Of a stretch of DNA of 64,000 nucleotides, positions 41,554 through 49,326 are shown piece after piece. The notes below the pieces were generated by a model. It had not been told where the DNA came from and did not search any database. It worked only from the letters and a program-made list of their open reading frames with translations. The stretch comes from Peptoclostridium sp965368085. Its GTDB lineage: Bacteria; Bacillota; Clostridia; Peptostreptococcales; Peptostreptococcaceae. The translations under genes were made by a program, and so were the position numbers. Position 1 is the first letter of the stretch; each line of letters opens with the position of its first letter. Where the stretch lies: contig CBDULP010000002.1 of NCBI GenBank assembly GCA_965368085.1, positions 152,268-216,267 of the forward strand. The letters run 5' to 3'.

Positions 41554-41604
41554 AAATTTCCCAACACATGCCTTTATGGTGTTTTTGCATGCGTTGGGAA
41601 ATTT
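41554..41604. terminator. Long hairpin between convergent radical SAM and PPC genes
   Basis: AAATTTCCCAACACATGC (41554-41571) pairs with GCATGCGTTGGGAAATTT (41587-41604), 17 of 18 positions pairing, with a 15-nt loop. It lies between two convergent genes and probably terminates both. The stem is longer than most terminators in the window, so a mobile-repeat origin is also possible. Confidence 0.7.
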
Positions 41605-41622
41605 CTTTGCGAAAATGACTTG

Positions 41623-42096
41623 TTAGCCCAGATTCAATAATGTGAACCCTGTTTTTTCATCAAGTAGCCGCTTTGCATCCACATCCAATATCTCCTGTAA
41701 AATCACCTCGCAGCAAACCCAGGCCTTAACGCCATTACGCAGACATCCCATGATTGTATTTCCGGATCTGCCTAATGCACCATGAATATGCAAAACCGGC
41801 TTACCGCTTTTATCAGGTGCAATTACGCCGCTTGCAATGGTTTCGTGAGCTTCGTATATAGGCAGGTCCATCGGCCTCGGCGGATTTTCAGCTGTTTTTC
41901 GCGGTCCGACTATCACCTCGCCGTCCATCAAGGTTCCAAGCATGCTTAAATGGGCTATGGAAATGTTTTTATCGCTTGCAAATTCTTCTATGCAGTCTGG
42001 GACAATATCCCCCTCTTCAAGCCTGATAACAAATACTCTGCCAAGTTTTCCTTCGGTAGCTTTCAATTTTAAAATCATCCCCCTTATAACAGTCAT
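41623..42096 (-). CDS. PPC/DUF296 domain protein
   Basis: This protein of up to 157 residues is a single PPC domain (plants and prokaryotes conserved, DUF296), a trimeric fold found in plant AT-hook DNA-binding proteins and in bacterial proteins of unclear role. RVFVIRLEEGDIV at the N-terminus and the metal-binding-like VLHIHGALGR are visible. The ATG at 42096 has no ribosome binding site. TAAGGGGG upstream of a TTG at 42066 suggests a shorter form starting MKATEGKLG. It is convergent with the radical SAM gene. A DNA-binding role is not established. Confidence 0.78.
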   Translation of the reverse strand: MTVIRGMILKLKATEGKLGRVFVIRLEEGDIVPDCIEEFASDKNISIAHLSMLGTLMDGEVIVGPRKTAENPPRPMDLPIYEAHETIASGVIAPDKSGKPVLHIHGALGRSGNTIMGCLRNGVKAWVCCEVILQEILDVDAKRLLDEKTGFTLLNLG

Positions 42097-42403
42097 CAGT
42101 CAAATGCAAAACGCTACACGTGATTAAAGCACAAGAGCTTTTTGTAACTGGTTTTGCGAATATATATAATTCAATATGTTTAATTATAGCATGCATTTGC
42201 AATATTTCACGGCGAAAAGATAGAATTTTCAGACTTATTGAAGCTGCACAGTTGAGTTGGAATCCGCTGCTGAAAGATATGCATGGTTTCGTAAAGGGCA
42301 GTAGTAAAGCTTTAGCTGGGTATATATGAAATGAACTTATATTGCACATGTGGAGCGCGTACCTACTATTGTATTAAAAAAATGAATGGGAGTGATGAAG
42401 AGC

Positions 42404-42739
42404 ATGTTTACTAAAAGAATGAAGATATGTGTTGCCTCAGGGGCTATTCTAGGTGTGTTTTGTATTGCGGGGGCAATGATAAGATCTGGGTTTGAAAAAG
42501 ATGCATTGTATTTGTTTGCTTTTTGGTATAATAGGGTGCTTATGGGAACAGTCATAGGATTGGCAGGTCGAACAAGAGAGATGTTAAAGGCAATTGGTCG
42601 TGGAGCTCTTTTGGGACTTCTGGTTTCATTTGCTTTTTACAGCTCCACAGGTTTTGATGATGTTGTGGGATTTTTGGCTGGGATTGTTTATGGGGTTATT
42701 ATTGAATATGTTTCATTTAAATACGATGATAAAGGCTAG
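42404..42739 (+). CDS. Small integral membrane protein, unknown function
   Basis: This 111-residue protein has four hydrophobic segments (about 8-27, 34-54, 62-78, 84-103) and short charged ends. I do not recognise the family. ATG 42404 (MFTKRMKICVAS) is favoured by GGGAGTGA 9 bases upstream; ATG 42386 precedes that ribosome binding site. The Gly-rich segments and Arg-Thr-Arg loop (GLAGRTREMLKAIGRGALLG) give it an inside-positive topology. It stands alone in the accessory stretch. Confidence 0.6.
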   Translation: MFTKRMKICVASGAILGVFCIAGAMIRSGFEKDALYLFAFWYNRVLMGTVIGLAGRTREMLKAIGRGALLGLLVSFAFYSSTGFDDVVGFLAGIVYGVIIEYVSFKYDDKG

Positions 42740-43074
42740 CGATTAAGCGCAACACCGCGCAAGGGATAAGGCTAAACTTGTCAAAAGTCATACCATCTGA
42801 GGTGCAATCAGTTATAATGTATATTGGCATTCAAGGGCTGCTATCTCATATATATTAGGTGTTGCTGTTTAACAGGCATTTTTTATACCATAAGCTACTG
42901 CTTGACCTGAGCAGAGGGAGCAGCTTTTATTTAAAATGAAAAAAATTTTCACACAATAAACCGCATGCATGGCATGTGGTTTTACTATTTATAAAAAGAA
43001 ACTTATGTTATAATGAGACTTGTTTATGTTAAGTTGAATTAACAAATTATTAAGGGGTAGAAGGGGTAGGATGT
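42740..43074. other. Intergenic region with two hairpins upstream of steA
   Basis: No gene is supportable. AAACCGCATG (42958-42967) and CATGTGGTTT (42973-42982) form a terminator-like hairpin. A second possible hairpin with AGCAGCTTTT ends near 42927. TATAAT at 43009-43014 may be the steA -10 box, but no good -35 is seen. Confidence 0.5.
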
Positions 43075-44187
43075 ATGAAAATTAAAGCTCCAATCAAAAT
43101 AGACAGGAAGACTAAAAACCTTGCAAAGCGTCTGAATGCCGGGGAGATAGCGGTTATAAACCACAGGGACATAGACGAGGTTGCCGCGGACTCGCTTGTC
43201 GAAAGGAAAGTCAAGGCCGTGATAAACGCGGACCTTTGCATAAGCGGCAAGTATCCCAACAAGGGGCCGCATCTGCTTTGTGAAAAGGGAGTCCTTATAA
43301 TAGACAATGTAGGGAGCGAGATATTCGAGCATTTGAAAGACGACGATGTGATTGAAATAGACGGAAGTAGCGTCTATATGGATGGAAAGCTCATAGGCAA
43401 GGGGGAGATACTCGACTGCGAAAGGGTCGAGGAACTTATGAAGGTCTGCCATGAAAATCTGGCGCAGGAGCTTGACAATTTCATAGACAATACAATAGAA
43501 TACGCCCAGCGCGAAAAGAGCTTCATACTGGACGACATGAACATACCAAATACCGATGTGGACATAGACGGAAGGCATGCCCTTGTAGTCGTGAGGGGCC
43601 AAAACTACAAGGAGGACCTCAGCGCCATACTTTCTTATATAGAGGAAGTAAAGCCTGTCCTCATAGGAGTTGACGGGGGAGCCGACGCTCTTTTGGAGTA
43701 CGGGTATGTGCCCGATATAATCGTGGGCGACATGGACAGCGTTACTGACAAGTGTCTTAGAAAGTGCAAGGAGATAATAGTCCATGCGTATCCGGACGGA
43801 AGGGCTCCGGGTATGAAGCGTATAGAAGAACTCGGACTTAAGGCGAAGGTTCTTCCTGCAATAGGCACTAGCGAGGACATAGCCATGCTAATAGCCTACG
43901 AAAACGGGGCGGAGCTTATAGTGGCCCTTGGAACCCATACGCATATTATTGACTTTCTTGAAAAAGGAAGGAAAGGAATGTCGAGCACATTCCTTGTGAG
44001 AATGAAAATAGGTGCAAAGCTGATAGATGCAAAGGGTGTAAGCCTTCTTTACAGGAGCCGTATGAAGATAAAATACGTGCTGGGACTTGTAATAGCCGCG
44101 CTTTTCCCGGTTTTCATAGTCGCATCATTGTCTCCGCAGATACAGCAGATAATGAGGCTTATAGAGCTTAGGCTTAAATTTTTATAG
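43075..44187 (+). CDS. steA: SteA-like putative cytokinetic ring protein
   Basis: The 370-residue protein matches the SteA family (COG4825, thiamin-pyrophosphokinase-like), which in Corynebacterium localises to the division septum with SteB. A thiamin-pyrophosphokinase-like core is visible near 180-300 (IGVDGGADALLEYGYVPDIIVGDMDSV). A hydrophobic segment near 330-352 (YVLGLVIAALFPVFIVASL) anchors the C-terminus to the membrane. ATG 43075 follows AAGGGGTAGG. A SteB-like gene follows. The enzymatic activity, if any, is unknown. Confidence 0.85.
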   Translation: MKIKAPIKIDRKTKNLAKRLNAGEIAVINHRDIDEVAADSLVERKVKAVINADLCISGKYPNKGPHLLCEKGVLIIDNVGSEIFEHLKDDDVIEIDGSSVYMDGKLIGKGEILDCERVEELMKVCHENLAQELDNFIDNTIEYAQREKSFILDDMNIPNTDVDIDGRHALVVVRGQNYKEDLSAILSYIEEVKPVLIGVDGGADALLEYGYVPDIIVGDMDSVTDKCLRKCKEIIVHAYPDGRAPGMKRIEELGLKAKVLPAIGTSEDIAMLIAYENGAELIVALGTHTHIIDFLEKGRKGMSSTFLVRMKIGAKLIDAKGVSLLYRSRMKIKYVLGLVIAALFPVFIVASLSPQIQQIMRLIELRLKFL

Positions 44188-44236
44188 GTTAAAACTCTGA
44201 GAGTTTTAGGGATATATTTAAAGAGGGGGATAACAT

Positions 44237-45106
44237 ATGCATATAAATATGAAGTATTACGTAGTGACCATAAGCGCCATATTCATAGCGCTTGGAATAG
44301 GAATACTTATAGGTTTTAATCTTGACGGGGAGATGTTCTTCAGCGAGCAGCAGACTCAGATAATTCAAAAGCTCGAGGAAAGGCTTGTAGAGGTGAACGC
44401 TCAAAAAGAGGATCTTGAACTTGCAGTTCAAATATTTGAAAAAAACAGAGAAGAGCTTAACAGCTATATTGAAAACAACAGCGGCGCAATAATAGAAAGC
44501 AAGCTTGAAGGTAAGACAATAGGAATGGTGTATACAACAGAGGACTATTTCTATCCGAATGTAGCAGGTTTTATACAAAAGGCATCGGGGCAGGTTGCGT
44601 TTGAACTCGTGCTGAAGGACACCCTTGCAGATGAGCTGGACATTACTGCATTCAACCAGGAGATGGAAACAGAGTTTGAAAGCAAGGACGACTTGGTTGA
44701 ATACATTTTAAAGAGCATAATAGAAGACAGGAATTTTGAATTTGCAAATGCACTGTCTGAAAAAGGCTATGTAAAATTCACACTTTACAGCGAAGATGGT
44801 TTCACGGCTGTGGATTCCGTAGTTATAGCTGTGGGAAGCCTGGGTGAAAACAAGGCGAAAATGGATCTTTTCGACGGGAATATAACGAGATACTTGAATC
44901 AAAAGAATATAGACGCCGTTGGAATTGAAAAGAAAAATGTTGAATTTTCGTATGTGCCTTACTACCAGAAGTCAAAAACGTCTACAATAGACAATGTTGA
45001 CGGCATAACAGGAAAAATATCGCTTGTAATGGCGCTGGGCGGCAAAAACGGACATTTTGGAGAAAAGGAAACTGCTGAAGAGCTTGTGCCAAAGCAGATA
45101 GATTAA
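44237..45106 (+). CDS. SteB/MctB-like (DUF3186 'copper transporter') membrane-anchored protein
   Basis: This 289-residue protein has one N-terminal transmembrane segment (about 6-27, YVVTISAIFIALGIGILIGF), then a coiled coil (about 34-80) and an extracytoplasmic domain. This is the organisation of SteB/MctB proteins, named copper transporters from a mycobacterial member but partners of SteA in Corynebacterium. ATG 44237 follows GAGGGGGA. Its place directly after steA supports the SteB reading over a copper role. Confidence 0.82.
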   Translation: MHINMKYYVVTISAIFIALGIGILIGFNLDGEMFFSEQQTQIIQKLEERLVEVNAQKEDLELAVQIFEKNREELNSYIENNSGAIIESKLEGKTIGMVYTTEDYFYPNVAGFIQKASGQVAFELVLKDTLADELDITAFNQEMETEFESKDDLVEYILKSIIEDRNFEFANALSEKGYVKFTLYSEDGFTAVDSVVIAVGSLGENKAKMDLFDGNITRYLNQKNIDAVGIEKKNVEFSYVPYYQKSKTSTIDNVDGITGKISLVMALGGKNGHFGEKETAEELVPKQID

Positions 45107-45130
45107 TAAGGCGAGGGAGCATCTGTATTT

Positions 45131-45805
45131 ATGAAAACTAGCGTACTGATACCGGCATATAATGAAGGGTCTAGAATAAGAAAGACCATAATGGGAATAA
45201 TGGACATTGAAGAGATAGACGACATAGTCGTTGTGGATGACGGTTCCGTAGACGAAACGTACAGCCAAATCGAGGGCATGGACAAGGTAAGGGCCTATAA
45301 GCTTGAAAAGAACATGGGGAAGGGATACGCCATGAACCAAGGGCTTGGCCATATGGGCGGAGCGGACATAATAGTATTTTTGGATGCTGATGTCTGCGAG
45401 TCCTCATCTGAGATAAAAAAACTCATAACACCCATATTGAATGGCGAGTGCGATGTCACGATAGCGGCGTTTCCTCCTGCAAAGAAAAAGGGAGGGTTCG
45501 GCCTTGTCAAAAGGCTTGCAAAAGGCGGAGTGAAGCTTTTCACGGGCAGGGAGATATATTCGAGTCTTTCGGGGCAAAGGGCGTTTAAAAGAGAGGTCAT
45601 AGAAAGGCTGGGCGAGATGCCTGCGGGGTATGGCGTCGAAGTTGGAATGACAATAGACATACTTAGGTATGGATACAGCATAAAAGAAGTGCCAGTCCAA
45701 ATGACTCACAATGAAACTGGAAGGGACATCTCGGGATTCAAGCACAGGGGAAGGCAGTTTTATCACATACTGCTAATACTCCTCAAAAAGGCACTGGGAA
45801 GATAA
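45131..45805 (+). CDS. Glycosyltransferase family 2
   Basis: The 224-residue GT-A enzyme has the start VLIPAYNEGSRI, the nucleotide-binding DDGSVDETY and the metal-binding FLDADVCES. The C-terminus is amphipathic, and no full transmembrane helix is seen. It resembles dolichyl-phosphate-mannose synthase-type and related polyprenyl-phosphate glycosyltransferases. The sugar and acceptor are unknown. The MraY-like gene begins 27 nt later, so the acceptor may be a polyprenyl phosphate, which is inference. Confidence 0.85.
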   Translation: MKTSVLIPAYNEGSRIRKTIMGIMDIEEIDDIVVVDDGSVDETYSQIEGMDKVRAYKLEKNMGKGYAMNQGLGHMGGADIIVFLDADVCESSSEIKKLITPILNGECDVTIAAFPPAKKKGGFGLVKRLAKGGVKLFTGREIYSSLSGQRAFKREVIERLGEMPAGYGVEVGMTIDILRYGYSIKEVPVQMTHNETGRDISGFKHRGRQFYHILLILLKKALGR

Positions 45806-45832
45806 ATTGTGGGAGGATTGGAGGTAGGTTCT

Positions 45833-46633
45833 TTGCTTTATTTTGTACTGATACTTGTGGGGCTTGCAGGAACAAGGATAATAACCCCTTATTTCAAGGA
45901 TATGATAAGCGAATCGGGAATGGTTAGAAAAAACTACAGGGAGGACATGATACCTGTGAGCATGGGTATGTCTTTTCTGCCGTTCATGCTTGTGAACTGC
46001 GCTATAATGCTTTATTTAAAAAAAGTTGAGTTTGCGGGGATGTACATGTTTGCCGTGATGGCCATGAGCTTTGCTGGCATAATCGACGATACCATGGGAA
46101 ACAGAAGTTCAAGCGGATTCAAGGGCCATTTCAAGGCTCTTTTCAAGGGAAAGCTTACTACGGGAGCTTTCAAGGCTTTGTTTGGAGGTCTTGTGGCGCT
46201 GTTCGTTTCAATATCCATATCAAGCGGCCTTGTTGACATGGGCGTAAACACACTTTTGATAGCGCTTTTCACCAATTTTTTCAACCTCATGGATTTAAGG
46301 CCAGGAAGGGCCATAAAGGTGTATATTACATCATGCGCTGCGGTTTTGCCGCTTATATCCAATGAACTCAGGCTGTTGGCGGTTGGATGCGTTTCATCTG
46401 TTATGGGATATTTCCCGGATGACATAAAGGCAAGGGCCATGATGGGAGATGCGGGCTCTAATGTGCTTGGCGTTTCAATAGGAATGATAATCGCCATGGG
46501 TCTTGGATTAAATGCCAAGGTCGGGGTTTTAGCATTTTTGGTGATAATACATCTTGTGGCTGAAAAATATTCAATAACAAAGATAATAGAGGGAAACGGG
46601 TTTCTCGACTATTTGGACAAAATGGGAAGATAG
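45833..46633 (+). CDS. MraY/WecA-like (GT4) polyprenyl-phosphate glycosyl-1-phosphate transferase homologue
   Basis: This multipass membrane protein of 266 residues (about 8 hydrophobic segments) resembles the MraY/WecA superfamily. The Asp pair GIIDDTMG, NFFNLMDLRPGRA and MMGDAGSNVLG are all conserved active-site blocks. It is shorter than MraY (about 320), and the histidine-rich cytoplasmic motif of MraY is not seen. TTG 45833 is chosen because GGAGG lies 7 bases upstream; GTG 45809 and TTG 45818 are alternatives. It may load a sugar phosphate onto undecaprenyl phosphate for the neighbouring GT2. Confidence 0.8.
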   Translation: MLYFVLILVGLAGTRIITPYFKDMISESGMVRKNYREDMIPVSMGMSFLPFMLVNCAIMLYLKKVEFAGMYMFAVMAMSFAGIIDDTMGNRSSSGFKGHFKALFKGKLTTGAFKALFGGLVALFVSISISSGLVDMGVNTLLIALFTNFFNLMDLRPGRAIKVYITSCAAVLPLISNELRLLAVGCVSSVMGYFPDDIKARAMMGDAGSNVLGVSIGMIIAMGLGLNAKVGVLAFLVIIHLVAEKYSITKIIEGNGFLDYLDKMGR

Positions 46634-46651
46634 TAGAAAAAGGAGTATACA

Positions 46652-47725
46652 ATGCTTAGCAAAAAGACTGGTATAGTCAAATCGATAATAAGAGAATATG
46701 ATGACATGCAGGAAGTTTATGTGGAAATAGGTGGCGCTGAGGAGAAGGCCATAGCTTATACGGCGCTCACAGGCAGACTGGGCGATGGGGACAATGTCAT
46801 TTTAAACACCACGGCTGTCGAGCTGTCACTTGGAACGGGGGGCTACCATTTTGTAATCGTGAACATGGACAGGCCGCAGAGCCAGATGAGCCCGGGCGGG
46901 CATATAATGAAGCTCAGGTATACTCCCATGCAGATAAAGTGCTTTGCCGTGGAGGAGCAAGACAGCAAGTACCACGATGAAATAAAGCAGTTCTCTTCGC
47001 TTGAGGGGATGCCTGTAGCGGTGGGAACCCTTCACAGCCAGCTTGTCCCGTTTGCATGCACTGCGAAATATTTGGACTCAAAAAAGAAGATAACCTATAT
47101 AATGACTGACGGTGCGGCACTTCCTATGTATCTGAGCAGGAATGTGAAAAGCCTTGTTGAAAAAGGACTTATAGACCACACTATAACGTGCGGTAATGCA
47201 TTTGGAGGCGAATTTGAAAGCGTAAATTTTTATTCTGCAATTATATTTGCAAAGCAGGTGCTCAAATCTGATATAATTATCATATGCATGGGGCCTGGAA
47301 TAGTCGGGACTGGAACAAAATACGGTTTTACGGGCATAGAACAGGCATATATACTCGATGGAGTGGAAAGGCTGGGCGGACGCCCGGTTGCAATTCCGAG
47401 AATAAGCTTTGCGGACAAGAGAGAAAGGCATTTTGGCATAAGCCACCATACTGTAACCATACTTAAGGATGTCGCGGGATGCAGGGCTGAAATCCCAATA
47501 AACATACAAGACACTGGCAGGCTGGACAGAATAAAGGCACAGCTCCAAGAAAGCGGGCTTATGGAAAAACATGATGTATTCTTTATTGATAATGATTTGA
47601 CGAAAAAAGCCCTGGACAATTATGGGATGAAGGTAAGGAGCATGGGTAGAGGATTTGAAGAAGATGAAGAATTCTTCAAGGCGGCGTCAGCTGCAGCATA
47701 CCACATATTGGAGGGATTGAGATGA
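46652..47725 (+). CDS. DUF3866 family protein
   Basis: The 357-residue protein belongs to the DUF3866 family, commonly beside steA in Actinobacteria and Clostridia; its function is unknown. It has an N-terminal beta-rich part (about 1-70). An alpha/beta part carries VAVGTLHSQLVPFACTAKY, MTDGAALP, and a Gly-rich CMGPGIVGTGTKYGFTG loop that looks like an active or ligand-binding site. It appears cytoplasmic. ATG 46652 follows AAAGGAG. Its stop overlaps the Nudix ATG. Confidence 0.82.
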   Translation: MLSKKTGIVKSIIREYDDMQEVYVEIGGAEEKAIAYTALTGRLGDGDNVILNTTAVELSLGTGGYHFVIVNMDRPQSQMSPGGHIMKLRYTPMQIKCFAVEEQDSKYHDEIKQFSSLEGMPVAVGTLHSQLVPFACTAKYLDSKKKITYIMTDGAALPMYLSRNVKSLVEKGLIDHTITCGNAFGGEFESVNFYSAIIFAKQVLKSDIIIICMGPGIVGTGTKYGFTGIEQAYILDGVERLGGRPVAIPRISFADKRERHFGISHHTVTILKDVAGCRAEIPINIQDTGRLDRIKAQLQESGLMEKHDVFFIDNDLTKKALDNYGMKVRSMGRGFEEDEEFFKAASAAAYHILEGLR

Positions 47726-48252
47726 TAGTAAGGGAAGAAACCATGAGCAGTGAAATGGTATACAACGGCAAGATTGTAAATCTTAGAGTCGACACTGTAG
47801 AGCTTCCGAAGCAGAGATATTCAAAGCGAGAAATTGTCGAGCATCCCGGAGGCGTAGGCATAATAGCTCTTACTGAAGAAAATGAAGTCATAATGGTCAG
47901 ACAGTTCAGAAAACCAATTGAAGATTGTGTGCTTGAAATACCAGCTGGAAAGCTGGACGCTGGTGAAGACCCTAAAATGTGCGCGATAAGGGAGCTTAAA
48001 GAGGAAACCGGATATGAAGCGGAAAACATGGAATTTCTGGTTGATTTTTATTCGTCGCCCGGATTTACGGATGAAAAGATACATATATATTTTGCAACGG
48101 GCCTTAAAAACGGGAAGGCCGAGCCCGATGAGAATGAATATATAGATATAGAAAAATATAAAATAGAAGAACTTGTTCAAATGATAAAGGACAACGATAT
48201 AAATGACGCAAAGAGTATAATATCAATATTATATGTGGACAAACTGTTGTAA
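47722..48252 (+). CDS. nudF: Nudix hydrolase (ADP-ribose pyrophosphatase type)
   Basis: The 176-residue protein has the Nudix box GKLDAGEDPKMCAIRELKEE followed by TG, and a VRQFRKPIEDCVLEIPAGK lead-in typical of ADP-ribose pyrophosphatases (NudF/YqkG). It hydrolyses nucleoside diphosphate sugars such as ADP-ribose. ATG 47722 overlaps the previous stop (ATGA). In Bacillus nudF also lies near xerD, so the order here is partly conserved. Confidence 0.88.
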   Translation: MIVREETMSSEMVYNGKIVNLRVDTVELPKQRYSKREIVEHPGGVGIIALTEENEVIMVRQFRKPIEDCVLEIPAGKLDAGEDPKMCAIRELKEETGYEAENMEFLVDFYSSPGFTDEKIHIYFATGLKNGKAEPDENEYIDIEKYKIEELVQMIKDNDINDAKSIISILYVDKLL

Positions 48253-48253
48253 A

Positions 48254-48312
48254 AAATTCCCCTTACCAGAATAATGCGGCATTTGCGCTTTTAGGAAGGG
48301 GATTTATTCTAT
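48254..48312 (+). terminator. Possible hairpin between nudF and the recombinase gene
   Basis: TTCCCCTT near 48259 can pair with AAGGGGAT near 48295, followed by a T-rich stretch. The loop is long (about 30 nt), so termination is uncertain. Confidence 0.4.
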
Positions 48313-48349
48313 GGAATTTTTGAAGAAGCTTTAATTGGGAGAGATATTA

Positions 48350-49231
48350 ATGGAAAAAATCCTTAAAAAATACAAGGCGTATATAAAGGATGAAAAAAAA
48401 TTATCTGAAAATACAATAATGTCTTATGAAAACGATATTAAAAAATATTTTGAATACATCAAGGACAAACAGATGAATATTGCAGTTGCGACGGAAAATG
48501 ACGTGACGGGTTTTTTGATACATCTTCAAAGCCTTGACATGTCACCTTCTACGCTTTCTCGAATAGTATCTTCCATAAAATCGCTATATGAATTCATGTG
48601 CGAAAAGGAAGGCGTCAATAAAAACCCGGCAAAAAAGCTTAAAAAGCCCAAAATAGAAAATGGGAGCATTGAAATACTTACTCAAGAGGAAATAGGAATG
48701 ATACTTGAGAGCATAAAACTGGATTCAAAAATCGGCAAAAGGGACAGGGCTCTATTTGAAATACTTTACGGAACGGGAATGAAAGTATCCGAGATAATAT
48801 CCATAGATATTGACGATGTCGATATTGAAATGGAATATATAAGCTGCAGATGTTCGGGAAGTAGCAGGGCGATTCCGCTTGGAAGCCTTTCGCTGGAGAG
48901 CATCAGAAACTACATGGAAAATGCGAGAATAGGCATTGTTGACAGTGAAGGCCAGCAGGCGCTTTTTGTGAATTCCAAGGGTGAAAGGCTTACGAGGCAG
49001 GGAATATGGAAGATACTGAAAAAATACGCAAAGACAGCCGGAATAGGCAAAAGCGTTACCCCTTCTGTAATAAGGAATTCGTTCGCAGTACACATGATCC
49101 AAAACGGGGCGGACGTGAAGATAGTGAGCCAGATACTCGGAAATTCGACGCTTTCATGCATGCAGGCCTATATGGACACTGTTAGAAAGAGTGCGAGAAA
49201 AGAGATAAAGAGCAAGCACCCGAGGGGCTAA
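48350..49231 (+). CDS. XerD-like tyrosine recombinase homologue with altered catalytic residues
   Basis: The 293-residue protein has the full XerC/D architecture: N-terminal SAM-like core-binding domain (about 1-95) and C-terminal catalytic domain (about 105-285). Compared with E. coli XerD, only two of six catalytic residues remain: R242 and the nucleophile Y274 (in MQAYMDT). The first Arg is K145 (GTGMKVSE), the beta-hairpin Lys is Cys or Ser (CRCSGSSR), the HxxR His is S239 (TPSVIRNSF) and His/Trp III is N265 (ILGNSTLS). The frame is intact, so it is not simply decayed. ATG 48350 follows GGGAGAG. Whether it still recombines DNA is doubtful. Confidence 0.85.
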   Translation: MEKILKKYKAYIKDEKKLSENTIMSYENDIKKYFEYIKDKQMNIAVATENDVTGFLIHLQSLDMSPSTLSRIVSSIKSLYEFMCEKEGVNKNPAKKLKKPKIENGSIEILTQEEIGMILESIKLDSKIGKRDRALFEILYGTGMKVSEIISIDIDDVDIEMEYISCRCSGSSRAIPLGSLSLESIRNYMENARIGIVDSEGQQALFVNSKGERLTRQGIWKILKKYAKTAGIGKSVTPSVIRNSFAVHMIQNGADVKIVSQILGNSTLSCMQAYMDTVRKSARKEIKSKHPRG

Positions 49232-49326
49232 ATGCATAGATTTCAGTTTTATGTTGTATAATCAGGGCTTCGATAATATAATAATATATTATGTAAAGTA
49301 ATTTAGGTACTGAGAGAGGGTATGTT

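Noticed and set aside
43071..43085. ATG at 43071 as the steA start
   Set aside because: It is out of frame and meets a stop after four codons; ATG 43075 begins the SteA frame.
44237..45106. Copper transporter annotation for the SteB-like protein
   Set aside because: No Cys/Met/His-rich copper motif is seen; single-pass topology with coiled coil and the adjacent steA favour SteB.
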